Origin: Porphyromonas loveana
GTDB taxonomy: Bacteria; Bacteroidota; Bacteroidia; Bacteroidales; Porphyromonadaceae
DNA length: 64,000 bases
Direction of reading: 5' to 3'
NCBI RefSeq assembly: GCF_003096695.1
Contig: NZ_QEKY01000001.1
Span: forward strand, 175,588 to 239,587
Made by a program: the position numbers and the translations under genes. The notes under the pieces were generated by a model, which saw nothing but the letters and a program-made list of their open reading frames with translations, was not told where the DNA came from and did no database searches. Below are positions 34,318 through 43,673 of the stretch, piece by piece; positions within the stretch are counted from its first letter, which is position 1; the number at the start of each line of letters is the position of its first letter.

Positions 34318-35637
34318 TCAGTCTCTGAAGGGATAGAGTTGCAAGCCGATTCCCAGGTCCCAACCTCTGTATGGGGCGGAAGTTTTGTCGAGAACGATCG
34401 TCTGTGAGCGGACTTTTTTGTGCAGATGATATTGGGCACGCCCCAATTGGTAGCCGACGAATACTTCTACCCCCATTCTGTTTGTGAGCTCTTGCGCCAT
34501 ACCAACGCGGAATATAGGCTGAAAGCCGGAGCGTCGATGCAGCTCGAAGGACATCTCTTCCGTTTCTCCTTCCTCTCGAGTGAAGTCTGTCGGGATCAAT
34601 ACCGAAGGGACGAAGGCGCCCCATACCGATGCCGACGACCAAGGACGCCAATGTGCTCCTACGCTCAGCCCGACAGAGATGGCCGGAGCCACATAGGTTT
34701 TTGCCGGTCTGCCCCCGTCTCGCAGATGCAATTTCTCGGTGGATACGTTCAGGAGCGTGCCGAAACGCATCCAGCGCGCAAAGCTCGGATGGCAGCTTGC
34801 CGCGAGTGTGACGCCGAAAGCATCGGCTCGCTCCACGACCGTATTGCCTTCGTGGATAAGCTGCCGAATGTGTCTGTTGCCGGCGGCTACCGTAATGGCT
34901 GCCGACTGCAGCGTCCCTTCCTGCCGTTGGGTAATGCTGTAGTTGTACCCTGTGGGGGAGCGGAAGAGCAGGTCGCTGATCCAATAGCCCATTTCGGCGG
35001 CAAAGATCCCGACGGCAGCCCCACAAAGTACATCGCTGGCCCAATGTCTGTTGTTGGCGATGCGGCTCAGCCCCGTGAGGGAAGCCATCGTATATCCGGC
35101 CACGCTAATCCACGGACAGCGTTCGCCATACTCCAAATGCAAAAGGGTGGCGCTGGCAAAGGCCGTGGCCGTATGCCCCGAAGGGTAAGAATTGGCCGCC
35201 GTCATATCGGGGCGCAACCGTCCGAAGGTAGTCTTCCCCACATAGACAAAGCCCGCCATCAATCCCATACCGAGCGCATCGGACAAGAGCATCTTCCCCC
35301 ACGTGTCGCTACGTCCTCGGTAACCGACGGTGCGGAGTGAGAGTTGTGTGGCCAACGGGATGAACTGGCTCACGTTGTCCACCTTGGTATGGAAAGAATG
35401 TGCTCCCGTGAAGCGCAGTTCGCGGATGTTGTCGTCCACATTGATGGAGAGGGCGGAAGCCGCCACCAGCGGAAGCCCGTGCTTGAGTGTGCCGTTGAAA
35501 GGCTTGTGATGATGGATGCTGCGTAGCGGAGTGGCTCGTGCGGCCGAATCGGCCACGCCGACTGTGTCCGTCTGGGCGCAGACGTGGAGGCAAAAGAGTG
35601 ATAGGAGAATAAAAAGAAGAAGACTCTTCCGTTTCAT
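34318..35637 (-). CDS. PAP2-family phosphatase with signal peptide and C-terminal beta-rich domain
   Basis: This 439-residue protein has a signal peptide (about 1-21) and the full PAP2 signature: K135-x6-R142-P143, PSGH (152-155) and SR191-x6-H198-x2-S201-D202. The family dephosphorylates lipid phosphates; P. gingivalis is known to use PAP2 enzymes to remove lipid A 1- and 4'-phosphates, and this is a plausible but unproven role. After about residue 235 the sequence alternates polar and hydrophobic residues and ends GWDLGIGLQLYPFRD, like an outer-membrane beta-barrel. That is unusual for PAP2 proteins. It is a single gene, divergent from nothing close, convergent with mfd. Confidence 0.85.
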   Translation of the reverse strand: MKRKSLLLFILLSLFCLHVCAQTDTVGVADSAARATPLRSIHHHKPFNGTLKHGLPLVAASALSINVDDNIRELRFTGAHSFHTKVDNVSQFIPLATQLSLRTVGYRGRSDTWGKMLLSDALGMGLMAGFVYVGKTTFGRLRPDMTAANSYPSGHTATAFASATLLHLEYGERCPWISVAGYTMASLTGLSRIANNRHWASDVLCGAAVGIFAAEMGYWISDLLFRSPTGYNYSITQRQEGTLQSAAITVAAGNRHIRQLIHEGNTVVERADAFGVTLAASCHPSFARWMRFGTLLNVSTEKLHLRDGGRPAKTYVAPAISVGLSVGAHWRPWSSASVWGAFVPSVLIPTDFTREEGETEEMSFELHRRSGFQPIFRVGMAQELTNRMGVEVFVGYQLGRAQYHLHKKVRSQTIVLDKTSAPYRGWDLGIGLQLYPFRD

Positions 35638-35712
35638 TGATAATCAAGCCTCCCCTTATCCGACGGTGACGATCGGCAACACCGTCTCAGCCGGGAGGTT
35701 CGGACGTGTTTG

Positions 35713-36390
35713 TCAGTTCTTATTGTGAGGTATATCGGACTCTGCAGCTTTCTTGCGAATCCTTGCATAGTGGAGACAGAACGGAGCGATGCCACAGTCG
35801 TCGCACTTCGGTTTCCGAGCCAGACAGATGTACCGCCCATGCAAGATGAGCCAGTGATGTGCCCGGGGGATCAGCTCTTCGGGTATATGACGCACGAGTT
35901 CGCGCTCAGTCTCCAGCGGAGTCTTCGAATTAGTCGTCAGTCCTATCCGATTGGACACGCGGAATACATGCGTGTCCACGGCCATCGCCGGTTTGCCGAA
36001 GACGACCGAGGCGATGACGTTGGCCGTCTTGCGCCCTACGCCGGGGAGCTTGGTCAGCTCCGCCACCTCAGCCGGCACGACTCCTCCGAAGTCCGACAGG
36101 AGCATTCGTGCCATGCCGGCCAGATGCTTGGCCTTGTTGTTGGGATAGCTGACACTGCTGATGTAGTGGAGCAAGTCCTCTGCCGAAGCACGTGCCATGT
36201 CCTCTGCTGTGGGATAGGCACGGAAGAGTGCCGGCGTGACCATATTGACGCGCTTGTCGGTGCACTGAGCCGAGAGGATGACAGCAACCAAGAGTTGGAA
36301 AGGGTCTTGGTAGTGCAGCTCCGTATCGGCATCGGGCACGTGACGGGCAAACCAGTCGATCACAGCCTTGTATCGTTCCTCTTTACGCAT
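35713..36390 (-). CDS. nth: Endonuclease III (DNA glycosylase/AP lyase)
   Basis: This 225-residue protein excises oxidised pyrimidines and cleaves the abasic site. It shows the helix-hairpin-helix LPGVGRKTA with catalytic K121, D139 in AVDTHVFR, and the four-cysteine [4Fe-4S] loop C189-x6-C196-x2-C199-x5-C205. The start is placed at ATG 36390 (MRKEERYK); the frame stays open into pheS, but that part has no Nth similarity. It lies 26 bases downstream of pheS on the same strand, so the two are probably co-transcribed. Confidence 0.95.
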   Translation of the reverse strand: MRKEERYKAVIDWFARHVPDADTELHYQDPFQLLVAVILSAQCTDKRVNMVTPALFRAYPTAEDMARASAEDLLHYISSVSYPNNKAKHLAGMARMLLSDFGGVVPAEVAELTKLPGVGRKTANVIASVVFGKPAMAVDTHVFRVSNRIGLTTNSKTPLETERELVRHIPEELIPRAHHWLILHGRYICLARKPKCDDCGIAPFCLHYARIRKKAAESDIPHNKN

Positions 36391-36416
36391 CGGATGGGGA
36401 CTCTCTGAGAGGGGGA

Positions 36417-37442
36417 TTAGTGAACGCTCTTGAACTGCTCCAAGAAGTGGAGATCGTTCTCGGAGAAGAGACGCAAGTCTTTGACGCGATACTTGAGGTT
36501 GGTGATACGCTCGATACCCATTCCCAGCGCATAGCCGCTGTACACCTTGCTGTCTATGCCGCAATTGTCGAGTACGTTCGGGTCCACCATGCCACAACCG
36601 AGGATTTCCACCCAGCCCGTATGCTTGCAGAAGTTGCAGCCTTTGCCGCCGCAGATGTTGCAAGAGATGTCCATCTCGGCCGACGGTTCGGTAAAGGGGA
36701 AGTAGGACGGGCGCAGACGTATCTTGGTATCGGGGCCAAACATCTCTTGCGCGAAGTAGAGCAGTACCTGTCGGAGGTCGGCAAACGAAACATTCTTGTC
36801 CACATAGAGCGCCTCCACCTGATGGAAGAAGCAGTGGGCGCGATAAGAGATGGCCTCGTTGCGATAGGTGCGCCCCGGGCAGATCACGCGAATGGGGGGC
36901 TGCGTCTTCTCCATCACCCGGCTCTGCACACTGGAGGTATGCGTACGGAGGATTACATCGGGGCGGTACTCGATGAAGAAGGTGTCCTGCATATCGCGCG
37001 CCGGATGGTCCTCGGCGAAGTTCATCGATGAGAATACATGCCAGTCGTCCTCTATCTCGGGGCCGTCGGCTATGCTGAATCCGAGACGGGCAAAGATGTC
37101 GCATATCTCCTGCTTCACCAGGGAGAGGGGATGGCGCGTGCCCAATCGCGTGGGATAGGCCGTGCGGGTGAGGTCCAGCTCGTCCGCAGCATCGCTTGCT
37201 GCACCGGCCTGCACACGCTCGCGGAGGGCATTGATATGCTCTTGGGCGCGAGTCTTCAGCTCGTTGAGCATCTGGCCGATTTGTTTTTTCTCCTCGGCGG
37301 GCACGAGCCGGAAGTCATCGAAGAGACGAGCTATCACGCCTTTCTTACTGAGATACTTGATGCGCAGGGCTTCTGTCTCTTCGACGGAAGCGGCCACGCT
37401 CTGGCTTATTTCGTGTAAGAGTTGATTGATTTTTTCTTTCAT
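36417..37442 (-). CDS. pheS: Phenylalanine--tRNA ligase alpha subunit
   Basis: This 341-residue protein (start ATG 37442, MKEKINQLL) is the catalytic subunit of PheRS. It has an N-terminal coiled coil (about 1-90) and class II motifs: motif 1 region GTRHPLSLVKQEICDIFARLGF, motif 2 GRTYRNEAISYRAHCFFHQVEAL and motif 3 GYALGMGIERITNLKY. The frame extends 20 codons further upstream to 37502, but the residues there are not typical of PheS. pheT is not adjacent, as in many Bacteroidetes. Confidence 0.95.
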   Translation of the reverse strand: MKEKINQLLHEISQSVAASVEETEALRIKYLSKKGVIARLFDDFRLVPAEEKKQIGQMLNELKTRAQEHINALRERVQAGAASDAADELDLTRTAYPTRLGTRHPLSLVKQEICDIFARLGFSIADGPEIEDDWHVFSSMNFAEDHPARDMQDTFFIEYRPDVILRTHTSSVQSRVMEKTQPPIRVICPGRTYRNEAISYRAHCFFHQVEALYVDKNVSFADLRQVLLYFAQEMFGPDTKIRLRPSYFPFTEPSAEMDISCNICGGKGCNFCKHTGWVEILGCGMVDPNVLDNCGIDSKVYSGYALGMGIERITNLKYRVKDLRLFSENDLHFLEQFKSVH

Positions 37443-37585
37443 ATCGTTACGATACAAGTGCTGATATTGGGATATAGAAACAAAGGTAGAGGTTTTTTCC
37501 ATTATCTTAGGCGCAACATATTAGTAATGGCGCGGCTATCTCGCGATTTTTCGTCCGATGTGCCGCCTCCTATCACAATAGCAAA

Positions 37586-38188
37586 ATGATGAAACGTACC
37601 ATTATCACGATCTCCCTCTTGGCTGCTGCCGCACTCATGTACGGGGGATGCAAATCGAATCAAACGACCAGTCCTACAGCAATGACACAGACCGAAAACC
37701 CCAATGCTCAGTCCGGAACGTCCTACCAACCCGCCATGATGGGCGGAGAGGATCAGTCGGGACGTATAGAGAACGGCACAGCTTCCATGGCTCTCGCCCC
37801 CATCATCATCTACAAGACGCGTGGCGACTACAAGAATTTGGTGCCCATCACGCTCACGCCCGACAAGCAGCACGTGGTGGCTCGTCCCGCTCCGTCGGAT
37901 CTCCTGATAGGCGATGGCCTCAGCACACCGATAGAGCTTGCCGATGGCTATCTGTTGGACCGCCGCGGCGTGGGACCCACCTCGGCATTCGTGAGCTATA
38001 CTTACGAGCAGTATTTCGCTATCAAGGGTATCCCTTCGGAGCACGACTTGCTCAACCACATCGTAGATGCCGATCCGTTTACGGAAATGTACCGATGCGA
38101 CCGCAGCCGATGCAATCCGCATGACATCTCCTCCATGAATGCCTACATCAAAGCCGGCAAACCCGGAGCGGTAAGGCTCAAAAAATAA
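37586..38188 (+). CDS. Putative lipoprotein of unknown function
   Basis: The 200-residue product starts with a lipoprotein signal whose lipobox ends MYGGC (C22). A low-complexity Ser/Thr/Gln/Asn segment follows (about 23-60), and then a compact domain with APIIIYKTRGDYKNLVPITL, GDGLSTPIELADGYLLDRRG and a C-terminal YRCDRSRCNPHDISSM pair of cysteines. I do not recognise the family; the middle resembles a small secreted beta domain. It stands alone, divergent from pheS, and a GCATTT/AAATGC hairpin lies right after the stop. Two ATGs at 37586 and 37589 are equivalent choices. Confidence 0.7.
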   Translation: MMKRTIITISLLAAAALMYGGCKSNQTTSPTAMTQTENPNAQSGTSYQPAMMGGEDQSGRIENGTASMALAPIIIYKTRGDYKNLVPITLTPDKQHVVARPAPSDLLIGDGLSTPIELADGYLLDRRGVGPTSAFVSYTYEQYFAIKGIPSEHDLLNHIVDADPFTEMYRCDRSRCNPHDISSMNAYIKAGKPGAVRLKK

Positions 38189-38192
38189 GACA

Positions 38193-38335
38193 CGCATTTC
38201 TCCGAAAAATGCGCGCCACAGGGGGATGAGAACACGCGCGTAAACTTTTTCGATTTGACGCCATTTCTCAAAAGTTTTGGCGCCAAATCGAAAATGAAAT
38301 GGCGCGGCTTTTGGCAAGACAATGGCGCAGTAATT
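38193..38335. repeat. TGGCGC-type palindromic intergenic repeat, copy 2
   Basis: The gap contains alternating GCGCGCCA, GACGCCA, TTTTGGCGCCAAA, ATGGCGCGG and AATGGCGCAG blocks spaced 20-35 bases apart. TCGATTTG (38250-38257) pairs with CAAATCGA (38285-38292) around a GGCGCC core. The composition and layout match the elements at 2154-2309 and 62936-63060. The start overlaps a hairpin that may terminate the lipoprotein gene. Confidence 0.55.
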
Positions 38336-38436
38336 TCGGATTTATCGGCACGAAAAATCCGAACAAGCCCTCAAATCAACGCTGCAGTACCGCTGTGGCG
38401 GCAAAAGCGGAGTGCAGAAACATAGATTAGAAGGAC

Positions 38437-38943
38437 ATGAAGACGATTCAAATACAATACTACCAATCGCCCTGCGGGGAGCTGATACTCGGATCCGTGG
38501 AGGAGAAGCTCTGTATGTGCGACTGGGTGGCGAAAGGGCGTCGGGAGGTTATCGACAGCCGACTACAGCAAAGACTGTGCGCCACCTACGAGGAGAGTCT
38601 CTCGCCCGTCGTCGCCAAGACGATATCCCAATTAGACGAATACTTCGACGGTGAGAGGACCACCTTCGACATTCCGCTCCTCTTTGCCGGCACAGCCTTC
38701 CGACAGCGCGTGTGGGAAGAGTTGGTGCGCATCCCTTACGGGGTCACGATCTCGTATGCCGCGCTCGCACAGCGGATAGATCACCCGACGGCTGTAAGGG
38801 CCGTAGCGAATGCCAACGGAGCCAATCCGATCTCCATCCTCGTACCCTGCCACCGCGTCATCGGCAGCGACCACAGCCTCACGGGTTACGGCGGCGGGCT
38901 GGACAAGAAGGAGTTTCTGCTCCGCCTCGAAAGAGCTCTATAG
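38437..38943 (+). CDS. ogt: Methylated-DNA--protein-cysteine methyltransferase
   Basis: This 168-residue suicide repair enzyme takes the methyl group from O6-methylguanine onto C138 in VPCHRVIG. The helix-turn-helix arginine finger region RAVANANGANP precedes it, and SLTGYGGGLDKKEFLL closes the domain. A short N-terminal domain (1-70) is present, so this is the simple Ogt form without an AraC-like Ada domain. It is transcribed alone and ends before a bidirectional terminator. Confidence 0.95.
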   Translation: MKTIQIQYYQSPCGELILGSVEEKLCMCDWVAKGRREVIDSRLQQRLCATYEESLSPVVAKTISQLDEYFDGERTTFDIPLLFAGTAFRQRVWEELVRIPYGVTISYAALAQRIDHPTAVRAVANANGANPISILVPCHRVIGSDHSLTGYGGGLDKKEFLLRLERAL

Positions 38944-39143
38944 GCATCCGCATAGTTTGTTGACGAGGCTTTTCTGCCTAATACGGAAGATGTCCTCCAT
39001 TGAGATCCTTCCATGATTTTTATTTTTCATGGAGGTTATGTTCTGCCTTCTCTGAGTAATGAAAAGAGAAAGCAGCGGTGGTGACACCCAGGACTATGAT
39101 ATGCCTGACGACAACCGTCGCAGTGTCTGTCGGCTGCGAGCAT

Positions 39144-39186
39144 AAAAAGAGAGGAGCAAGGCACCGTGCCTTGCTCCTCTCTTTTT
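39144..39186. terminator. Bidirectional terminator between ogt and fabD
   Basis: AAAAAGAGAGGAGCAAGGC (39144-39162) and its exact complement (39168-39186) form a 19-bp stem with a T-run on either strand. It serves both convergent genes. Confidence 0.92.
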
Positions 39187-39206
39187 ATATTGGAATCCTA
39201 AAGGGA

Positions 39207-40088
39207 TTATTGACGTCCCTCTGTCGTAGTGTTGGGCGAAATCTTCTTGACCAAACCTTGGAGTACGGTTCCGGGGCCCAGTTCCATGAAGTAATCAGCA
39301 CCGTCTGCAGTCATGTTGAGTACGCTCTGTGTCCAACGTACCGGTGCTGTCAGCTGTGCTATCAGATTCTTCTTGATCTCAGCAGGGTCCGTTACTGCCG
39401 AGGCTGTAACGTTCTGATAAATTGGGCAGACGGGGCGGCTGATCGTAGTCCCTTCGATGGCTTTGGCCAGTTCTTCGCGAGCAGGTTCCATTAGCGGAGA
39501 GTGGAAAGCTCCACCTACAGCCAATTTGAGAGCACGCTTGGCTCCGGCTTCTTTGAGGAGCTCGCAAGCCTTGTCCACGCCTTCCACCGAACCGGAAATA
39601 ACGATCTGGCCGGGGCAGTTGTAGTTGGCGGGCACTACCACTTCGTCAGTGACCTGTGCGCATATCTCCTCTACCTTCTCATCGGGCAGACCGAGTACGG
39701 CCGCCATCGTAGAAGGACGTATCTCGCAAGCCTTCTGCATAGCCATGGCACGCTTGGAGACGAGACGGAGACCATCCTCGAAAGTCATGGCTCCTGCAGC
39801 CACAAGGGCAGAAAATTCGCCGAGTGAGTGGCCTGCCACCATGTCGGGACGGAAGTCTTCACCCATCGTCTTGGCCAGAATCACCGAGTGAAGGAAAATA
39901 GCCGGTTGGGTTACTTTGGTTTCTTTCAGCTCTTCGGCTGTGCCGTTGAAGAGGATGTCCGTGATGCGGAAGCCCAGAATCTCATTGGCTTTTTCGAAAT
40001 AGGCTTTGGCTTCGGGGTTCTGTTCGTACAGATCTTTACCCATGCCGACAAACTGTGCTCCCTGTCCGGGAAATACAAATGCTTTCAT
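39207..40088 (-). CDS. fabD: Malonyl-CoA--acyl carrier protein transacylase
   Basis: This 293-residue enzyme moves malonyl from CoA to ACP for fatty-acid elongation. The nucleophile S88 lies in GHSLGEFSA, H196 lies in GAFHSPLM, and FPGQGAQ opens the fold. The length is that of FabD. It lies downstream of pepD on the same strand with a gap of 111 bases, so it may be the last gene of a run of minus-strand genes ending at the 39144-39186 terminator. Confidence 0.95.
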   Translation of the reverse strand: MKAFVFPGQGAQFVGMGKDLYEQNPEAKAYFEKANEILGFRITDILFNGTAEELKETKVTQPAIFLHSVILAKTMGEDFRPDMVAGHSLGEFSALVAAGAMTFEDGLRLVSKRAMAMQKACEIRPSTMAAVLGLPDEKVEEICAQVTDEVVVPANYNCPGQIVISGSVEGVDKACELLKEAGAKRALKLAVGGAFHSPLMEPAREELAKAIEGTTISRPVCPIYQNVTASAVTDPAEIKKNLIAQLTAPVRWTQSVLNMTADGADYFMELGPGTVLQGLVKKISPNTTTEGRQ

Positions 40089-40199
40089 CTGTTCTTGTCT
40101 TATTGTCTTTGTTTACGATCACTCTCTGCCATCACGATACTCTTCTTACCCATAAAGGAGTACCTAAAAGTACCGGAGGTACAGAGGTGAAGGGAATGA

Positions 40200-41654
40200 T
40201 TATACTTGTTCTAATACTTTCGTTAGTATCTCCCATGTGCGGGCTACGGATTGGATGTGAACCATTTCGTCCGGAGAGTGCGGGAAGCGGATTTCGGGCC
40301 CTACGGATATCATGTCCATATCCGGCATGGCTCCTTGGATGATGCCACACTCTAGTCCTGCGTGCATGACGAGTACTTCGGGTTTCTTGCCATAATAGTT
40401 TTCGAAAGCGTGGCTCATCACATCGAGGATGTGTGACTTGATATTGGGCTGCCATCCGTTGTATGAAGCGTCGAACTCTACTCGTGCTCCTGCCAGAGAG
40501 AAGGCACTCTCAATAGCTGATGCCACCCACATTTTGCGCGATTCGGAAGAGCTGCGCACGAGGAAGCGAACGGACACTTTGCCATCCTTAGCCGTGATCA
40601 GTGCTAAGTTGGTAGAAGATTCTACCGTGCCGGGGAAGTCTTGTAGCATGGATTGGGGACCATTGACGCAAGCCTCTACGGCATTGATGAGGGCGTCATG
40701 GATCTCCTCGGGCATAATAGCCTTAGGGCATTCGATGCGGCCGGCTTCGAACTTGATATTCTCTTCTATACCATTGAACTCCTTGCGGAAGAGGTCTTGG
40801 TAGTCGGATACGAGTTCCCACAAGGCTTCTGCATCATCTTCTTGTATGGTGATGACTGCAAAGGCTTCGCGAGGAATAGCGTTGCGGAGCGAGCCTCCCT
40901 CTATCCAAGCCAGACGGGCACCGTAGAATCCGATGGCTTCTTTGAGGAATCGGGCCATGAGCTTATTGGCGTTGGCGCGGCCAAGGTGGATGTCCACACC
41001 GGAGTGGCCGCCTTTGAGTCCTGTGAGCGATACCTTCACGCCGATCTCTTCGGGAGAGGCGAGTTCTTCTTCCTTATATTCGAGTGAGACATTGACGTCC
41101 ACACCTCCGGCACAGCCTACGAAGAGTTTGCCTTCGGCTTCAGAGTCGATATTGATCAAGATGTCTCCACGGGAGAAGCCCGGCTTGAGTCCGTTGGCTC
41201 CATCCATACCCACCTCTTCGTCGATAGTGAAGAGAGCTTCCAACGGGCCGTGCTTGAGCGTATTGTCTGCCATCGCGGCCATTGCGTAGGCTACGCCTAT
41301 GCCGTTGTCGGCTCCGAGTGTAGTGCCCTTGGCTTTCACCCATTCCCCGTCAATATAGGCGTCAATGGGGTCTTTGGCGAAGTCATGCTTGGTATCGGAA
41401 TTCTTCTGAGGCACCATATCCAAGTGAGCTTGGAGGGTGACGATAGGTTTGTTTTCCATTCCTGCAGTGGCAGGTTTGCGGATGATTACGTTGCCCACTT
41501 CGTCCTGCTCTGTCACTAGACCGAGCTTTTTGCCGAAGTCGAATACGTACTTGGTCACTTCATCCATCTGTCCTGTCGGACGAGGTATTTGCGTCAGGTC
41601 ATAGAAGTAGTCCCAGACGGCTTGGGGTTGGAGGTTCTTGATCTCTGTTGCCAT
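40200..41654 (-). CDS. pepD: Aminoacyl-histidine dipeptidase (M20, PepD)
   Basis: This 484-residue zinc peptidase of clan MH cleaves Xaa-His and other dipeptides in the cytoplasm. The start NLQPQAVWDYFYDLTQIPRP and the zinc-site segments LQAHLDMVPQ, GADNGIG and FTIDEEVGMDGA are typical, with a lid domain inserted at about 210-390 (GLKGGHSGVDIH). In this amino-acid-fermenting species it would finish digestion of imported peptides. It follows the flippase-like gene by 27 bases and probably shares its transcript. Confidence 0.93.
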   Translation of the reverse strand: MATEIKNLQPQAVWDYFYDLTQIPRPTGQMDEVTKYVFDFGKKLGLVTEQDEVGNVIIRKPATAGMENKPIVTLQAHLDMVPQKNSDTKHDFAKDPIDAYIDGEWVKAKGTTLGADNGIGVAYAMAAMADNTLKHGPLEALFTIDEEVGMDGANGLKPGFSRGDILINIDSEAEGKLFVGCAGGVDVNVSLEYKEEELASPEEIGVKVSLTGLKGGHSGVDIHLGRANANKLMARFLKEAIGFYGARLAWIEGGSLRNAIPREAFAVITIQEDDAEALWELVSDYQDLFRKEFNGIEENIKFEAGRIECPKAIMPEEIHDALINAVEACVNGPQSMLQDFPGTVESSTNLALITAKDGKVSVRFLVRSSSESRKMWVASAIESAFSLAGARVEFDASYNGWQPNIKSHILDVMSHAFENYYGKKPEVLVMHAGLECGIIQGAMPDMDMISVGPEIRFPHSPDEMVHIQSVARTWEILTKVLEQV

Positions 41655-41681
41655 AACTATGAAAAGTATTTTAGGTGGATG

Positions 41682-42731
41682 TTATTTGTTTGATTGAGTT
41701 ATGCGATTGTAGTTCTTATTGACGAAGGGGAGTAGCCCGATGGCTACGAAGCCTACGGCCGTCGTCCATATCGTCTGAGTCGTGTGCACGACCAATGCAA
41801 AGGCTCCGGCATCTTCTTTGGTGACGCCGAAGGCTACAAGCGAAGCTATGACCATGAAGTGCCACGGCCCTACACCTCCTTGTACGGGGACGGCCACGGC
41901 TATACTGCTCATCGCAAAGCTGATAAGCCCTACGCCCATACCCAGCGACCGAGTGAAGTCGAAAGCAAAGAAAGTGGTGTAGAAGTAGAAGAAGTAGCCC
42001 ACCCAGAGGAGGATGGAGTAGAGGATGAAGAGCCACTTGCGCTCCATAAGCCAAATGGAACGCAGGCCTTCTAGTATGCGTCCGATGAGTGTTACGATCT
42101 TACGGATGGGGCCTACGTGTGAGAGGTATTTGTACAGCAGGAAAAAGATGATACCGAGGCCGATGATGGCTACATACAGCCAAATAGAATTGAAGATGGC
42201 GAAGAAGCCTTGCGTGAGCTGCGGATTGCGAGCAAAGAAAGCATCGAAGAAGCCTTGGAAACCCATCATGATGCCAAGGGTAATGAGTCCCACCGTCACC
42301 AAGTCCATGATACGATCCATAAAGAGCGTGCCCAACAATTGGGGGAAGGGTATCTTCTCGTAGCGGCTCTCCTCGGCACAACGCCAAAACTCGCCGGCAC
42401 GTGGTAGCGCCATATTGACGGTATAATTGCCCAACGTAGTAAGGATAGCATTGATCTTACGGGGGTGAGGTGTTGCGATAGGCTCGATGAGAAGCTGCCA
42501 GCGCAGGCCACGGATGCAGTTGGCTACGAGGCCGAACAAGAGGGAGAAAGCGATGATATAATAGTTGACGCCATCCAAGACGATCTTTCCGATGGCCGAG
42601 AAGTCCATTTTGCGGTACACCAACCACAGGAGTAAGCCGCCTATAGCAAGGGGTATGAGTACCTTGGCAACGGATTTCCATTTGCTGGTGCTTGCTACCG
42701 ACTCTATATCTTGCTCTGTATTATTAGTCAT
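41682..42731 (-). CDS. Integral membrane protein, UPF0104/AglD (LPG-synthase TM region) family
   Basis: This 349-residue polytopic protein has about eight hydrophobic segments and matches PF03706: FGLVANCIRGLRWQLLIEP, NYTVNMALPRAGEFWRCAEESRYEKIPFPQLLGT across two pieces, and AVPVQGGVGPWHF. This domain alone, without the aminoacyl-transferase part, is thought to move lipids or lipid-linked sugars; its function here is unknown. It is the first gene of a minus-strand run with pepD, divergent from rsmA across a 130-base AT-rich gap. Confidence 0.82.
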   Translation of the reverse strand: MTNNTEQDIESVASTSKWKSVAKVLIPLAIGGLLLWLVYRKMDFSAIGKIVLDGVNYYIIAFSLLFGLVANCIRGLRWQLLIEPIATPHPRKINAILTTLGNYTVNMALPRAGEFWRCAEESRYEKIPFPQLLGTLFMDRIMDLVTVGLITLGIMMGFQGFFDAFFARNPQLTQGFFAIFNSIWLYVAIIGLGIIFFLLYKYLSHVGPIRKIVTLIGRILEGLRSIWLMERKWLFILYSILLWVGYFFYFYTTFFAFDFTRSLGMGVGLISFAMSSIAVAVPVQGGVGPWHFMVIASLVAFGVTKEDAGAFALVVHTTQTIWTTAVGFVAIGLLPFVNKNYNRITQSNK

Positions 42732-42861
42732 TCAGTTTTGTGCTTATCTTGACCAAACTATTTCTTATTTAGATCGCTGAAAGTATGATAGGACAAAAAT
42801 AACAATCAAAATATCGTACCTTAGCATTTTCTAAACAACGCAAATATAAGAATTTATATTC

Positions 42862-43638
42862 ATGACACGAGTCAAGGCGAAGAAGGCCCTCGGCCAACAC
42901 TTCCTCTGCGATCTCAGTATAGCCGAGCGGATCGCAGATACCCTCGCAGAGCATAAAGAGCTACCTGTCTTGGAAATTGGACCCGGGATGGGAGTACTCA
43001 CACAGTTTCTCTTGCGCAAAGGGCATGATGTACGCGTCATCGAAATCGACAAAGAGTCGGTCTCTTATTTGCAGGAAGAGTTTCCGGAGTTATCCGGTCG
43101 CATCATAGCCGGTGACTTCTTACACTATCCCTTGGAAGAACTCTTTCCCGAGGGTGGTCAGTACTGTCTCATCGGTAATTATCCCTATAATATCTCCAGC
43201 CAAATCTTTTTCCGTTTGCTCGAAGTGCGAGAACAGATACCCTGTTGCTCCGGCATGCTCCAGCGTGAGGTCGCTATGCGTTTGGCATCTCCCCCCGGGA
43301 AGAAGGATTACGGTATTCTCAGTGTCTTGCTCCAATTGTGGTATGATGTGGAATATCTATTCACAGTGGATGCACAGGTTTTTGATCCCCCGCCCAAAGT
43401 ACAAAGCGGTGTCATCAGACTCGTTCGCAACGAGCGCAAAGAATTACCCTGTAGCGAGAAAGCTCTGAAGACGGTGGTCAAAATAGCTTTCGGACAGCGT
43501 CGCAAGACGTTGCGCAATTCGCTCAAGAGTATGATCCCGACGGGATTTGACAAATTGGACGATCCTGTTTTCGGCCGACGTCCCGAGCAATTGTCTCCGG
43601 ATGAGTTCATCGCACTCACACTTATGCTACAGGCATAA
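42862..43638 (+). CDS. rsmA: 16S rRNA (adenine1518/1519-N6)-dimethyltransferase RsmA (KsgA)
   Basis: This 258-residue SAM enzyme dimethylates two adjacent adenines in helix 45 of 16S rRNA, a late check on small-subunit assembly. Motif I is LEIGPGMGVLT, motif IV is GNYPYNIS (NxPY type), and KKALGQHFLCD is the usual start. The C-terminal helical domain carries FGQRRKTLRNSLK. It is followed after 35 bases by mgtE and is probably the first gene of a four-gene run. Confidence 0.95.
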   Translation: MTRVKAKKALGQHFLCDLSIAERIADTLAEHKELPVLEIGPGMGVLTQFLLRKGHDVRVIEIDKESVSYLQEEFPELSGRIIAGDFLHYPLEELFPEGGQYCLIGNYPYNISSQIFFRLLEVREQIPCCSGMLQREVAMRLASPPGKKDYGILSVLLQLWYDVEYLFTVDAQVFDPPPKVQSGVIRLVRNERKELPCSEKALKTVVKIAFGQRRKTLRNSLKSMIPTGFDKLDDPVFGRRPEQLSPDEFIALTLMLQA

Positions 43639-43673
43639 CACACTTCGTTTTTTAGCCAGAAACCCACAACGTT

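Noticed and set aside
35713..37104. 463-codon reading of nth extending into pheS
   Set aside because: Similarity to endonuclease III starts only at ATG 36390; the rest overlaps pheS in another frame.
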